Source: Chlorobiaceae bacterium
GTDB lineage: Bacteria; Bacteroidota; Chlorobiia; Chlorobiales; Chlorobiaceae
Assembly (NCBI GenBank): GCA_013336025.1
Contig: JAAXUM010000054.1
Span: 1 to 8,718, forward strand
Direction of reading: 5' to 3'
Length of the DNA stretch: 8,718 nucleotides
This document shows positions 1-6,894 of the stretch, piece after piece. The position numbers were made by a program, and so were the translations under genes. Each line of letters begins with the position of its first letter. Within the stretch, counting starts at the first letter, position 1. A model generated the notes under the pieces. That model worked only from the letters and a program-made list of their open reading frames with translations, was not told the origin of the DNA and made no database searches.

Positions 1-1
1 T

Positions 2-67
2 GTAGCCAAACCACCGGTTGCTGCCCGCAATATGCGAGCTGACGGAATCAAACTCTTTACCTTCTGA
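2..67 (+). CDS. DsrE-family protein, second copy, 3' end only
   Basis: This is the last 21 codons and TGA stop (65-67) of a plus-strand gene that begins outside the window. The readable peptide runs from VAKPPVAAR to IKLFTF. It is identical to the end of the complete minus-strand DsrE-like gene at 133-612, and the DNA is identical too, including silent positions. That makes it a recent duplicate or a gene-converted partner. The two genes converge, with 65 bp between their stop codons. The hairpin between them has no T-run on the plus strand, so this copy may lack an efficient terminator of its own. Whether the rest of the gene is intact cannot be judged here; it could be a fragment. Confidence 0.75.
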   Translation, partial: VAKPPVAARNMRADGIKLFTF

Positions 68-73
68 CCTGGC

Positions 74-113
74 GAAAAAAACCCCTCCTTGTATTGACTG
101 AAAAGAGGAGGGG
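74..113 (-). terminator. Rho-independent terminator of the minus-strand DsrE-like gene
   Basis: On the minus strand, an 8-bp GC-rich stem (CCCCTCCT with AGGAGGGG; plus-strand 106-113 and 82-89) encloses a 16-nt loop. It is followed directly by a run of seven T (plus-strand A run 75-81). It lies about 20 nt after the stop codon of the gene at 133-612. Read on the plus strand, the hairpin is followed by GGAAAAAGG, not T, so termination should act mainly on minus-strand transcription. Confidence 0.75.
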
Positions 114-132
114 GGAAAAAGGTTTCGACAGG

Positions 133-612
133 TCAGAAGGTAAAGAGTTTGATTCCGTCAGCTCGCATATTGCGGGCAGCAACCGGTGGTTTGGCTACAC
201 CGACTCCTGCGATCAAATCAGCTTCCGTCTTGTCGCTGTTAGGCAGGAAAACTGCGCATACTTCAACCTGTACGCCTTTTGCAATTAAAGCGGAAAGCAT
301 CATCTGCGGTGATTTATTCAGGGGTTTGAACATGGTCTGTTTGCTGTTTTTCACGGCAAGCGAGGCGGCAGGACCACACAGCAGAATTTGTACCGATTTA
401 CCCTGATCAAGCGTTTGTGTCGAAAGAATGAGCGCCATCATCTGGGTCATCGGATCGGCATCGGTAAGAATGACATAGAGTCCTTTGGTGTTGTCTGCGA
501 CCATCGCAGAAGGCGCTGCAGCTACGACGGGTTCTGCTGCCATAGTATGAATCGGCGTCATTGTCGCCATCACCAGGGCAAGCATGGTAATTGTTTTTCT
601 GAAAAAAGTCAT
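133..612 (-). CDS. Exported DsrE/DsrF-like family protein
   Basis: A 159-residue protein with an N-terminal signal peptide: MTFFRK, a hydrophobic stretch at about 8-22, and likely cleavage near A25/A26 (TMA-AEP). A DsrE-like domain follows from about residue 43. It shows the family pattern of a beta-strand start (GLYVILTDADP), a hydrophobic helix, GKSVQILLCGPAA, a second strand GVQVEVCAVF and a C-terminal GIKLFTF. Cys79 and Cys119 are candidate redox or sulfur-carrying residues; Cys119 lies in the strand context where some family members keep a conserved cysteine. DsrE/TusD-type proteins often take part in sulfur relay, but exported single-domain members have no settled function. The start at 612 is chosen because GGAG lies about 9 nt upstream and the signal peptide begins there. 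The in-frame extension to 714 has no such support. A near-identical copy ends at 67 in the opposite orientation. The fold assignment is fairly sure; the role is not. Confidence 0.8.
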   Translation of the reverse strand: MTFFRKTITMLALVMATMTPIHTMAAEPVVAAAPSAMVADNTKGLYVILTDADPMTQMMALILSTQTLDQGKSVQILLCGPAASLAVKNSKQTMFKPLNKSPQMMLSALIAKGVQVEVCAVFLPNSDKTEADLIAGVGVAKPPVAARNMRADGIKLFTF

Positions 613-691
613 ATTGTATTTCTCCGGTAAGATTATGATAATGAAAGGTTTAATTCCGCCTACGTGCAATTGTTGCATGAGGCGAACAAGC

Positions 692-719
692 CAAGTACTT
701 GTGCGTAAACACACAAGTA
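692..719. promoter_or_regulatory. Operator-like or hairpin inverted repeat upstream of the DsrE-like gene
   Basis: TACTTGTG (696-703) and CACAAGTA (712-719) form a perfect 8-bp inverted repeat around an 8-nt spacer. The left half also sits inside a perfect 10-bp palindrome, CAAGTACTTG (692-701). The repeat lies about 85-105 bp upstream of the DsrE-like start codon, at or just after the predicted transcription start. It could be a regulator-binding site or an RNA stem in the leader. No T-run follows it. Confidence 0.45.
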
Positions 720-723
720 TATC

Positions 724-751
724 AAGATAGGATAATTTGCCTTATCGTCAA
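724..751 (-). promoter_or_regulatory. Candidate sigma70-type promoter for the DsrE-like gene
   Basis: On the minus strand, TTGACG (plus 746-751) and TATCTT (plus 724-729) are separated by 16 nt. The -35 matches consensus at five of six bases and the -10 at four of six. This predicts a leader of roughly 100 nt carrying the inverted repeat at 696-719. Chlorobi promoter consensus is poorly known to me, so this is only a candidate. Confidence 0.35.
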
Positions 752-864
752 CCTTTAACAATTGTATAAAAACAAGTTATGGGATATTCTCCCGGCTTCA
801 AGTTTTGAAAATACAAGCCGATAGAAACCATTAGGAAGAAAAAATTCCGAAAATTATTTTTTTG

Positions 865-896
865 TTTCCTGAGTATTTTCAGGTCTTTTCAGGAAA
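865..896. terminator. Possible weak stem-loop downstream of the pirin gene
   Basis: TTTCCTGA (865-872) pairs with TCAGGAAA (889-896) around a 16-nt loop. An internal TCAGG at 879-883 gives a competing shorter stem with 868-872. In the minus direction, the direction of pirin transcription, it is followed by an A-rich rather than a T-rich stretch, so it is not a textbook terminator. It lies about 65 nt past the pirin stop codon. Confidence 0.25.
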
Positions 897-961
897 GTAT
901 TTCTCTGTTTTCCTTCCAGAAGGGATGACCGGCCGACAGAAGAGCGCGTGTTCGGCGGTTG

Positions 962-1870
962 TTATCCGTTTTGAATAAAGGTTCCGTTCTGGTACTCTTC
1001 AAATGCTTTTCGCAGTTCCGCCTGGGTGTTCATGACTATGGGCCCATGCCAGGCGATTGGCTCATTCAGCGGCATACCGGAGATAAGCAGAAATCGTAAA
1101 GGATCGTCTTCGGTTGTTACGGTAATGGTGTCGCCATCAGTGAAAAGCACCAGAGTTTCATTTTCAAGAAATGGTTCGGTTTCCATGTCGAAGTAGTTCA
1201 CTCCTTCGGTTTCATAGGTGAACGGTTCATCTTCCCTGCAGAACAGCCCTTTTCCGGCAATGATGTAGGCAAGAACGGTATAACCTTTCATCGTATGATG
1301 CGTAAAGGAAACACCGGCGGGTATGGTGATGTCGAGGAACTCGGGATCAATGGCAATGTTGTTGACCGGTCCATCTCTCTCTTCGAGGTGTCCGGAGATG
1401 AGATGAATTTCCACACCGTTGTCAAGATGCAGTTTCGGAATTTCAACGGCACGTATATCGCGGTATTGCGGGCGCGTCATTTTCTGTGAGGCGGGAAGAT
1501 TTGCCCAGAGCTGGAATCCTGCAAGAAAACCATGCCGGTCACCAAACGGCATTTCCTCGTGAATAATCCCGCTTCCGGCGGTCATCCACTGAACACTTCC
1601 TGCGGTGATTGTTCCTGAATTTCCCAAACTGTCGCCATGCTCAACATTGCCCTGAAGCACATAGGTAATGGTTTCAATACCGCGATGCGGATGCCAGGGA
1701 AATCCTTTCAGGTAGTCTGCAGGGTTATTTGACCGGAAATCATCAAGCAGCAGAAAGGGGTCGAAAAGAGGTGCCTGGCTGAATCCGAAAGCACGTTTGA
1801 GATTGACCCCGGCACCTTCAATCACTGGTTTACTTTTGAAAACCTTGCCTATTTTTCTTGCAGCAGTCAT
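962..1870 (-). CDS. Pirin-family bicupin protein
   Basis: A 302-residue protein, close to the usual 280-300 of the family. The N-terminal cupin has the pirin signature: FPWHPHRGIETITYVLQG at about 57-74, then GSGIIHEE at about 99-106. His60, His62, His104 and Glu106 match the four metal ligands of human pirin (His56, His58, His101, Glu103), so the metal site looks intact. The C-terminal cupin spans about 170-290. Pirins are soluble iron proteins; some bacterial members cleave quercetin in vitro, and others modulate metabolic enzymes or act as redox sensors. The physiological substrate cannot be read from sequence. The ATG at 1870 is preceded by a purine-rich GGAGAAGAG. The gene stands alone on the minus strand, divergent from the YmdB-like gene and 349 bp ahead of the DsrE-like gene. 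The family call is very secure. Confidence 0.93.
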   Translation of the reverse strand: MTAARKIGKVFKSKPVIEGAGVNLKRAFGFSQAPLFDPFLLLDDFRSNNPADYLKGFPWHPHRGIETITYVLQGNVEHGDSLGNSGTITAGSVQWMTAGSGIIHEEMPFGDRHGFLAGFQLWANLPASQKMTRPQYRDIRAVEIPKLHLDNGVEIHLISGHLEERDGPVNNIAIDPEFLDITIPAGVSFTHHTMKGYTVLAYIIAGKGLFCREDEPFTYETEGVNYFDMETEPFLENETLVLFTDGDTITVTTEDDPLRFLLISGMPLNEPIAWHGPIVMNTQAELRKAFEEYQNGTFIQNG

Positions 1871-2111
1871 GATCTCTTCTCCGGTTTGTTCGCATCCTTA
1901 TCAGCTTATTAACGTTCCAGGAGGGTTTACAAGTTCACTTCTGATGAGCAGAAGAAAAAGGATTGTTCTATCTTCAGGGTAATGTGTACTTTCTTTTCAG
2001 GAAGTTTCATAAAATTAAGGGCACCTGTCAAACCGATCATCGACTTGCCGGCATATCGGGAGTGTTTGAAAGGTGAATCAGTTATCCTAAAACAGGTTGA
2101 GAATAGAGGTA
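1871..2111. promoter_or_regulatory. Divergent promoter region of the pirin and YmdB-like genes
   Basis: This 241-bp gap must hold promoters for both flanking genes. The best -10 candidate on the plus strand is TAAAAT at 2010-2015, but no good -35 sits 16-18 nt before it. On the minus strand, TTGTAA with a TAATAA-like hexamer lies about 50-80 nt upstream of the pirin ATG at suboptimal spacing. No strong palindrome is visible. Confidence 0.3.
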
Positions 2112-2927
2112 ATGGGGCAGAAAACCGTCAGGGTGATGTTTATCGGTGATGTTGTCGGCAATCCGGGATTGAAGATGGTGGATTTGCTGCTGAAAAATTT
2201 TATAAAAAAGTACAATGTTGATTTTGTCATTTGCAATGGCGAAAATGCCCATAACGGCAAGGGCATGAGCCTTGAGTCGCTGAATCAGCTTCTTGAGGCA
2301 GGAGTTCAGGTAGTGACCGGAGGCAACCATACCTGGAGCAACTTTAATTTTTTTGAGACACTTAAAACACATCCACAGGTACTGCGACCGCAGAACTATC
2401 CCAAAGGCACGTATGGAAAAGGGTACGGGATATACAAGATGCCTGGAGGTACGGGTGATATTGCCGTCGTCAATCTTCAGGGCAGAACGTTCATGTATCC
2501 GATTGACTGTCCGTTCAGAACCGCAGACTGGGTTATCAAACAGGTGAAAGACCAGGTTCGTTATATTTTCGTCGATATTCATGCAGAGGCAACCGCTGAA
2601 AAAATCGCTCTTGGCTGGTATCTTGACGGAAGGGTTTCAGCGGTTATCGGAACCCATACCCACGTTCAGACGGCTGATGAGCGTATTTTGCCAAAAGGTA
2701 CAGGCTATTGCACCGATGTTGGTATGACCGGTCCTCAAACCTCGGTGATCGGCATGCAGATCAAGTCGGCTGTTGATAGAATGCTCTATCAGACGCCTCA
2801 CAAGTATGAGTGTGCGGAGGATGATGTGCATTTTTCAGCAGTAGTGGTGACGCTTGAACCGGAAAAGGGAAAAACCGTTGCCATCGAGCGGATTTTCTAT
2901 CCTGATTTTGAAAGAGGGACTCTGTAA
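2112..2927 (+). CDS. YmdB/TIGR00282-type metallophosphoesterase
   Basis: A 271-residue cytoplasmic protein that matches the dinuclear-metal phosphoesterase family of Bacillus YmdB along its whole length. Likely metal and catalytic residues, in order: Asp13 (MFIGDVVGNPG), Glu44-Asn45 (NGENAHNGKG), Asn72-His73 (TGGNHTWSN), His157 (VDIHAEAT), His182 and His184 (IGTHTHVQTAD). The motif TDVGMTGPQ at 201-209 is also typical. Known family members hydrolyse 2',3'-cyclic nucleotides and affect RNA turnover and developmental decisions; the role in this organism is unknown. The start is uncertain. ATG 2112 fits the usual N-terminus just before the FIGD motif, but GAGG at 2106-2109 is only 2 nt from it. 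An in-frame TTG at 2097 would add five residues. The gene appears monocistronic, converging on fbp with a shared terminator. Confidence 0.88.
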   Translation: MGQKTVRVMFIGDVVGNPGLKMVDLLLKNFIKKYNVDFVICNGENAHNGKGMSLESLNQLLEAGVQVVTGGNHTWSNFNFFETLKTHPQVLRPQNYPKGTYGKGYGIYKMPGGTGDIAVVNLQGRTFMYPIDCPFRTADWVIKQVKDQVRYIFVDIHAEATAEKIALGWYLDGRVSAVIGTHTHVQTADERILPKGTGYCTDVGMTGPQTSVIGMQIKSAVDRMLYQTPHKYECAEDDVHFSAVVVTLEPEKGKTVAIERIFYPDFERGTL

Positions 2928-2996
2928 AAACTCCCGCTCAACAGGTCAGCACGATCCGGTTTTCACGGGAATCGAAGCTTTACATGATGAAACACG

Positions 2997-3042
2997 AAAG
3001 GAAGGGGTTGTTCCGGCTCAGCAGAAACAACCCCTTCCCTTT
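2997..3042. terminator. Bidirectional terminator between the YmdB-like gene and fbp
   Basis: A 13-bp perfect stem (3000-3012 with 3026-3038) has a 13-nt loop. Past a one-base bulge at 3039 it extends by three A-T pairs (2997-2999 with 3040-3042). The stem core is rich in G and C, and both outer flanks are T-rich in their own reading direction (TTTG on plus, TTTCGTGTTT on minus). It lies 69 nt after the YmdB-like stop and 38 nt after the fbp stop, so it can serve both convergent genes. Confidence 0.8.
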
Positions 3043-3080
3043 GTAAAAACTTCTGCCATTCATTGACAGAACGCTTTATT

Positions 3081-4079
3081 TTACCGCTTGCCCTGCTCGA
3101 ACTCCTCTGCAATCATAACGTCCTCTTCACTGCCGATATAGAGCGGCGTGCGCTGATGGAGCTCAGATGGCTTGAGGTCGAGAATTCGTTCTTTTCCGTT
3201 TGTTGCACGTCCACCGGCCTGTTCACAGATAAATGCGAGTGGATTGGCTTCGTACATAAGCCTGAGTTTGCCATTGGGGTGCGTTATGGTAGGCGGATAG
3301 ACAAAGATACCTCCGGTAAGCAGATTACGGTGAAAATCAGCCACCAGTGAGCCGATGTAGCGGGTGCTGTAGGGGCGTCCGGTTGCAGGGTCTTCCTCTT
3401 TGATGTAGTCGAGATATTTTTTTGTTCCCTCGTTGAACTGTGCGTATGATCCCTCATTGATTGAGTAATACTTGCCACTTTTCGGGGTAACAATGTTTTC
3501 GTGGGAAAGAAGGAACTCGCCGATTGTCGGGTCGTAGGTGAATCCGTGAACTCCATGTCCGGTTGTGTATACCATCACCACCGATGAACCGTAAATAACA
3601 TAACCGGCAGCAACCTGTTCATAGCCATGCTGCAGGCAGTCATTGAGACTTGCTTTTCCAGGGTCGTCCCCCTTGAGTTTATAGATCGAGAAAATGGTGC
3701 CGACACTGACATTGACGTCAATATTTGATGATCCGTCCAGCGGGTCAAAAAGCAGGGCGTAGCTGCCTGTTTCGTTTTTTGGAGGAATGATGATTCCGTC
3801 ATTTTCTTCAGAACCCATGATGGCAAACCGTCCATGCTGACCGATTGCATTGATGATTTTGTCATTGGCAAAAAGGTCAAGTTTTTTAACCTGTTCGCCC
3901 TGAATATTTGTGTCGCCTGTAAATCCGAGAATATCTACCAGACCTGCTCGAACCACCTCACGGCGGACGAGTTTTGCTGCAAATGCAACATCGTTGAGAA
4001 GGTCGGTAAGCTCTCCGGTAAATTCAGGAAAAAATTTCTGTTGTTCCAGAATGTGTCGCTCAATGGTGATAAGATTCAT
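3081..4079 (-). CDS. fbp: Fructose-1,6-bisphosphatase class I
   Basis: Hydrolyses fructose-1,6-bisphosphate to fructose-6-phosphate and phosphate in the cytoplasm. At 332 residues it has the normal length for the class I enzyme. Visible marks are the GEQVKKLD segment at about 61-68, the acidic metal ligands Glu91-Glu92 (GSEEND), the signature [12 protein letters not shown] at 110-121 with Asp112 and Asp115, and the substrate-side [15 protein letters not shown] block, followed by EQAGG, near the C-terminus. In green sulfur bacteria, which fix carbon by the reverse TCA cycle, this enzyme would serve gluconeogenesis rather than a Calvin cycle (family and lineage knowledge). The ATG at 4079 has only a weak GGAA about 10 nt upstream but gives the expected N-terminus ([14 protein letters not shown]). 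The gene is divergent from recJ and convergent with the YmdB-like gene, so probably a single-gene unit. Confidence 0.97.
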   Translation of the reverse strand: MNLITIERHILEQQKFFPEFTGELTDLLNDVAFAAKLVRREVVRAGLVDILGFTGDTNIQGEQVKKLDLFANDKIINAIGQHGRFAIMGSEENDGIIIPPKNETGSYALLFDPLDGSSNIDVNVSVGTIFSIYKLKGDDPGKASLNDCLQHGYEQVAAGYVIYGSSVVMVYTTGHGVHGFTYDPTIGEFLLSHENIVTPKSGKYYSINEGSYAQFNEGTKKYLDYIKEEDPATGRPYSTRYIGSLVADFHRNLLTGGIFVYPPTITHPNGKLRLMYEANPLAFICEQAGGRATNGKERILDLKPSELHQRTPLYIGSEEDVMIAEEFEQGKR

Positions 4080-4212
4080 CGTTCGTGGGTTCCGGTATGG
4101 TTGAAAAACGGCAGAGTACAGGATTAATCAGTGGTAACACTGCTTTTAAATGTAGAGTATTCGACTGATATTTCAAATGTTCGACAGCTGCAATCTGATA
4201 GTCAAGAGTTTT

Positions 4213-4242
4213 TTGCTCAGAGCTGTTCAAGTATTGTATATT
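4213..4242 (+). promoter_or_regulatory. Candidate recJ promoter
   Basis: TTGCTC (4213-4218) and TATATT (4237-4242) are separated by 18 nt. The predicted transcription start near 4250 would leave a leader of about 30 nt before the ATG at 4281. It lies inside the in-frame open extension upstream of that ATG, which favours the shorter RecJ protein. The -35 match is weak. Confidence 0.35.
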
Positions 4243-4280
4243 CACCTGCATTACTCTTCGTATTTCAATCCCCTGCACTG

Positions 4281-6005
4281 ATGAAACGTTACCGCTGGAA
4301 GCTGTTGATGCCGGAAGAGCAGATGGTAAGCCATCTTTCCGGAGTAATCAATGTGAGTACCCCTCTTTCCAGGGCGTTATGCAATCGCGGTATCGCTACC
4401 TATGATGATGCGAAAGATTTTTTTCGTCCCTCGATTCAGCAGTTGCCATCACCCTTTCTTTTCAAAGATATGCGGCGAGCTGTTGAACGTGTTGCAACTG
4501 CTTTGGAAAAGCGTGAGAACATAATGCTCTATGGTGATTATGATGTTGACGGAACAACAGGTACAGCTCTTTTGTATCTGTTTTTACAGGAGAGGGGAGC
4601 GGACGTTTCATATTATATCAACGATCGGTTTACCGAAGGATATGGTTTATCCCGGGAAGGTATTGAGACTGCGGTTACCAGAAAAACAGGTCTGATTATT
4701 ACCGTGGATTGCGGAATCCGTGCTGAGGAGCAGATCAGGTTGTGCAATGATTATGGCATTGATGTTATTATCTGTGACCATCATGAACCTCATGAACTTC
4801 CGCCGGCATATGCTATTCTCAATCCAAAGCGTTATGATTGTACCTATCCTTTCAGAGAGCTTTGCGGTTGCGGTGTAGCATTCAGGTTTATTCAGGCAAT
4901 AGCTGAGGAGCTTGATACGGGTTTGGAGAGCTGGCAGAAATATTTTGATCTTGTCGCCATAGCAACAGCGGCTGATATGGTTGTTCTTGAAAAGGAGAAC
5001 AGAACGTTTGTCCGTGAAGGGCTGAAGCGAATAAGAACCGGTCCAAGGAGCAGTCTTGCCCAGATGCTCGGTATCATGAATGTTGATGCCGGCATGATGT
5101 CCATGTTTACCATAGCGTTCGGAATAGCACCAAGAATTAATGCCGCCGGGCGAATGGAGTCAGCAACGCTTGCCGTTCAATGGCTTCTTTCCGATTCGGC
5201 TGAGGATTCACAGTATCATGCAGGAGAACTCGAGCAGTTGAATGCCCTGCGCAGGAAAATCGATGCCGAGATTTTCAATCAGGCAGAAAAAATGATTGCC
5301 GGTCATTTTGCATCCTATTGTTCTTCGATTGTTCTCTATGATGAGGAGTGGCATCTCGGTGTTCTTGGTATTGTCGCCTCGAAAATGCTTGAAAAATATT
5401 ATCTGCCCACCGTGATCATGGGCAATATGAATGGACTTGTCAAAGGCTCGGTAAGAAGCGTTGACGGGCTTAATATCTATGAAGTGCTTCAGGAGTGCAG
5501 TGAGTATCTTGAGCAGTTTGGAGGACATAACCAGGCGGCAGGTATTACGCTCAAACCGGAAAACCTTGCCGGGTTTCGTAAAAGATTTGATGAGATCTGC
5601 CGGGATCTTCAGCCAGCGGAACTGCGTCAGAAAGAGCTTCTGATCGATTCTCCACTTGCTCTTGAAGATGTTACCGAAAAATTCATGAAACTGCTTGAAG
5701 AGTTTGCTCCATACGGGTATGGAAACCGGGAGCCTCTGTTTGTTTCGGATCAGCTTCTCCTGCAGGGCCGACCCCGTTTGCTCAAGGATCGACATGTCAA
5801 GTTTTCAGTCAGGGATAAACATGACAGGGTTTTTGATGTCATAGGATTTGATCGTCGCGATATCTATGAAGATCTTGCAGCTTCGAGCAATCCTGTTGTT
5901 GCCATGGTCTACTCACTTGAAAAAAGAAGCTGGAATAACCGCGAACACTGGCAGATCAGACTTAGAGACCTCTCGATCACTCAGGATCAGCCCTGGCTGG
6001 AGTAG
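4281..6005 (+). CDS. recJ: Single-stranded-DNA-specific exonuclease RecJ
   Basis: A 5'-to-3' single-strand DNA exonuclease used in recombination and mismatch repair. It is 574 residues long, like the E. coli protein (577). DHH-domain motifs are in order: DYDVDG at 86-91, TVDCG at 142-146, CDHHEP at 165-170, ATAADMV at 229-235 and PRINAAGRM at 284-292. The DHHA1-side region follows, with WHLGVLGIVASK at 357-368, GSVRSVDG at about 389-396 and FGGHNQAAG at 413-421. A C-terminal OB-fold-like region, typical of bacterial RecJ, covers about 440-574. All expected manganese-binding aspartates and histidines appear present. The frame stays open upstream to a GTG at 4131, but that extra 50-residue stretch lacks a family counterpart I know, and MKRYRWKLL is a normal RecJ start. 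ATG 4281 has no clear Shine-Dalgarno. The 3' end overlaps the convergent membrane protein gene by 29 bp. Confidence 0.95.
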   Translation: MKRYRWKLLMPEEQMVSHLSGVINVSTPLSRALCNRGIATYDDAKDFFRPSIQQLPSPFLFKDMRRAVERVATALEKRENIMLYGDYDVDGTTGTALLYLFLQERGADVSYYINDRFTEGYGLSREGIETAVTRKTGLIITVDCGIRAEEQIRLCNDYGIDVIICDHHEPHELPPAYAILNPKRYDCTYPFRELCGCGVAFRFIQAIAEELDTGLESWQKYFDLVAIATAADMVVLEKENRTFVREGLKRIRTGPRSSLAQMLGIMNVDAGMMSMFTIAFGIAPRINAAGRMESATLAVQWLLSDSAEDSQYHAGELEQLNALRRKIDAEIFNQAEKMIAGHFASYCSSIVLYDEEWHLGVLGIVASKMLEKYYLPTVIMGNMNGLVKGSVRSVDGLNIYEVLQECSEYLEQFGGHNQAAGITLKPENLAGFRKRFDEICRDLQPAELRQKELLIDSPLALEDVTEKFMKLLEEFAPYGYGNREPLFVSDQLLLQGRPRLLKDRHVKFSVRDKHDRVFDVIGFDRRDIYEDLAASSNPVVAMVYSLEKRSWNNREHWQIRLRDLSITQDQPWLE

Positions 6006-6894
6006 ACTCTTCTTCAGAGGGAACACTTTTTTCGTGTCTTGTTCTGCCGAGAATGCCTGCAAGTGATGAAATGGCTGAGATTCCGAAGAAAATCAGCGAT
6101 AAGGCCACTCCTGTGCTGGTTTCAAGATGAATATAATCAAGAAGATAGTAAAAGGTAATCTCCCTGGCGCCGGCACCGCCAATGGTGATTGGCAGTATTG
6201 TCGCAACGGTTGACATCAGAAAAATTGAAAGATAGTCAACCACGTGAGTGGTGGAGGAGATCGCTTTCAGAATAAAGAGTGCGGAAATAACCTGCGTTGA
6301 CTGAATCAGAAGTGACTCAAGTGCAGTGACCGCAAAAACCGGTATGAACTGACGGTAGAACAGTTTGTTGAGCAGAAGCGTAAAAGGGTAGATCAGAACA
6401 AGCAACCCCCATGCATAGGGTGCAAGGGCGGGAAGTTTTGCCGCAAACGAGCTTTGCAGGAGCAGGATAAGGGAGAGAACGATAAGAGCAACAATGCCGC
6501 AGATACGGTCCCAGAGAACAGCATGGAAAACATTGATTGTTTTTAAACCGTGATTTTTTTTCAGGACGTAGATTTTATAACCGTCTCCTCCGATGCCGCC
6601 AGGCAGAAAGAGATTGTAGAACATACCAAGGTAGTAGAGCTTCAGGTTGTAGCTCGATGAAAGCCTGATGCCGATGACTTTGAAAAAACGGTTGAGTCGA
6701 AGGGCATTGAGGATTTTGGAGATGTTGAAAAACAGAAGCGCCAGGAGAAGATACCATGGATCGGCCTTGCGGATAATACCGGCAAGTTGTGCAATATCAG
6801 TTTTCGTCAGGACAAGGAAAAGTGCCAGACAGGTGACAAGAAGCTGAAACACTGTCTTGAGCAGCTTTATCGTACGGGAGTTAATCTTTGCCAA
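5977..6894 (-). CDS. LPG_synthase_TM/UPF0104-family polytopic membrane protein
   Basis: An integral inner-membrane protein of about 305 residues with roughly seven hydrophobic segments (about 11-31, 46-65, 131-147, 160-177, 184-210, 218-239, 260-283) and a charged cytoplasmic-type tail. Family marks are LPGGIGGDGYK at 97-107, WDRICG at 128-133 and PITIGGAGARE at 235-245, known from the membrane domain of lysylphosphatidylglycerol synthases and the UPF0104 proteins. No aminoacyl-transfer domain is attached, so it is not itself a full MprF. Stand-alone members are suspected lipid flippases or glycolipid enzymes, without general proof. The frame opens to a TTG at 6963, but a TTG at 6894 fits better: it overlaps the GT2 gene's last 14 bases and places helix 1 right at the N-terminus. 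No strong ribosome site is seen at either. It is the last gene of the operon and overlaps recJ tail to tail. Confidence 0.82.
   Translation of the reverse strand: MAKINSRTIKLLKTVFQLLVTCLALFLVLTKTDIAQLAGIIRKADPWYLLLALLFFNISKILNALRLNRFFKVIGIRLSSSYNLKLYYLGMFYNLFLPGGIGGDGYKIYVLKKNHGLKTINVFHAVLWDRICGIVALIVLSLILLLQSSFAAKLPALAPYAWGLLVLIYPFTLLLNKLFYRQFIPVFAVTALESLLIQSTQVISALFILKAISSTTHVVDYLSIFLMSTVATILPITIGGAGAREITFYYLLDYIHLETSTGVALSLIFFGISAISSLAGILGRTRHEKSVPSEEESTPARADPE

Larger units (their letters stand above)
1..199. repeat. Perfect 71-bp inverted repeat with 57-bp spacer
   Basis: Bases 1-71 are the exact reverse complement of 129-199 (paired positions sum to 200). The left arm may continue beyond the window edge. 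The arms are the 3' coding ends of two convergent DsrE-like genes plus four bases after each stop codon. Similarity continues imperfectly into the spacer: 73-77 pairs with 123-127, and then a C-rich block (82-89 and 106-113) pairs with a 5-nt register shift. The duplicated unit therefore seems to have included some 3' flanking DNA. Confidence 0.95.
613..961. other. AT-rich intergenic region between the pirin and DsrE-like genes
   Basis: This 349-bp gap between two minus-strand genes holds the candidate promoter and inverted repeat described separately, an AT-rich stretch (about 765-905) and weak stem-loops nearer the pirin stop (865-896 and 932-956). I see no coding frame with start-site support, no tRNA and no transposon end. 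Confidence 0.6.

Noticed and set aside
613..714. N-terminal extension of the DsrE-like protein up to an ATG at 714
   Set aside because: It would place extra residues before a good signal peptide and run through the predicted promoter leader, whereas ATG 612 has a well-spaced GGAG.
839..863. AT-rich inverted stretch that might be an origin-like or DNA-unwinding element
   Set aside because: No DnaA-box cluster or other origin marks nearby; it is simply part of an AT-rich gap.
932..956. Stem-loop right after the pirin stop (GCCGACA with TGTTCGGC)
   Set aside because: It has a bulge and no T-run in the minus direction, so evidence for a terminator is too weak.
1944..1982. A 12-codon plus-strand ORF (MSRRKRIVLSSG) downstream of a strong AGGAGGG at 1919-1925, as a leader peptide before the YmdB-like gene
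   Set aside because: The ribosome-binding site is 18 nt from the ATG, too far. The peptide has no attenuator-like features and no terminator hairpin follows it.
4129..4142. CAGTG-GTAA-CACTG inverted repeat between fbp and recJ as an operator
   Set aside because: Only 5 bp per arm, which occurs easily by chance; no second copy seen in the divergent region.
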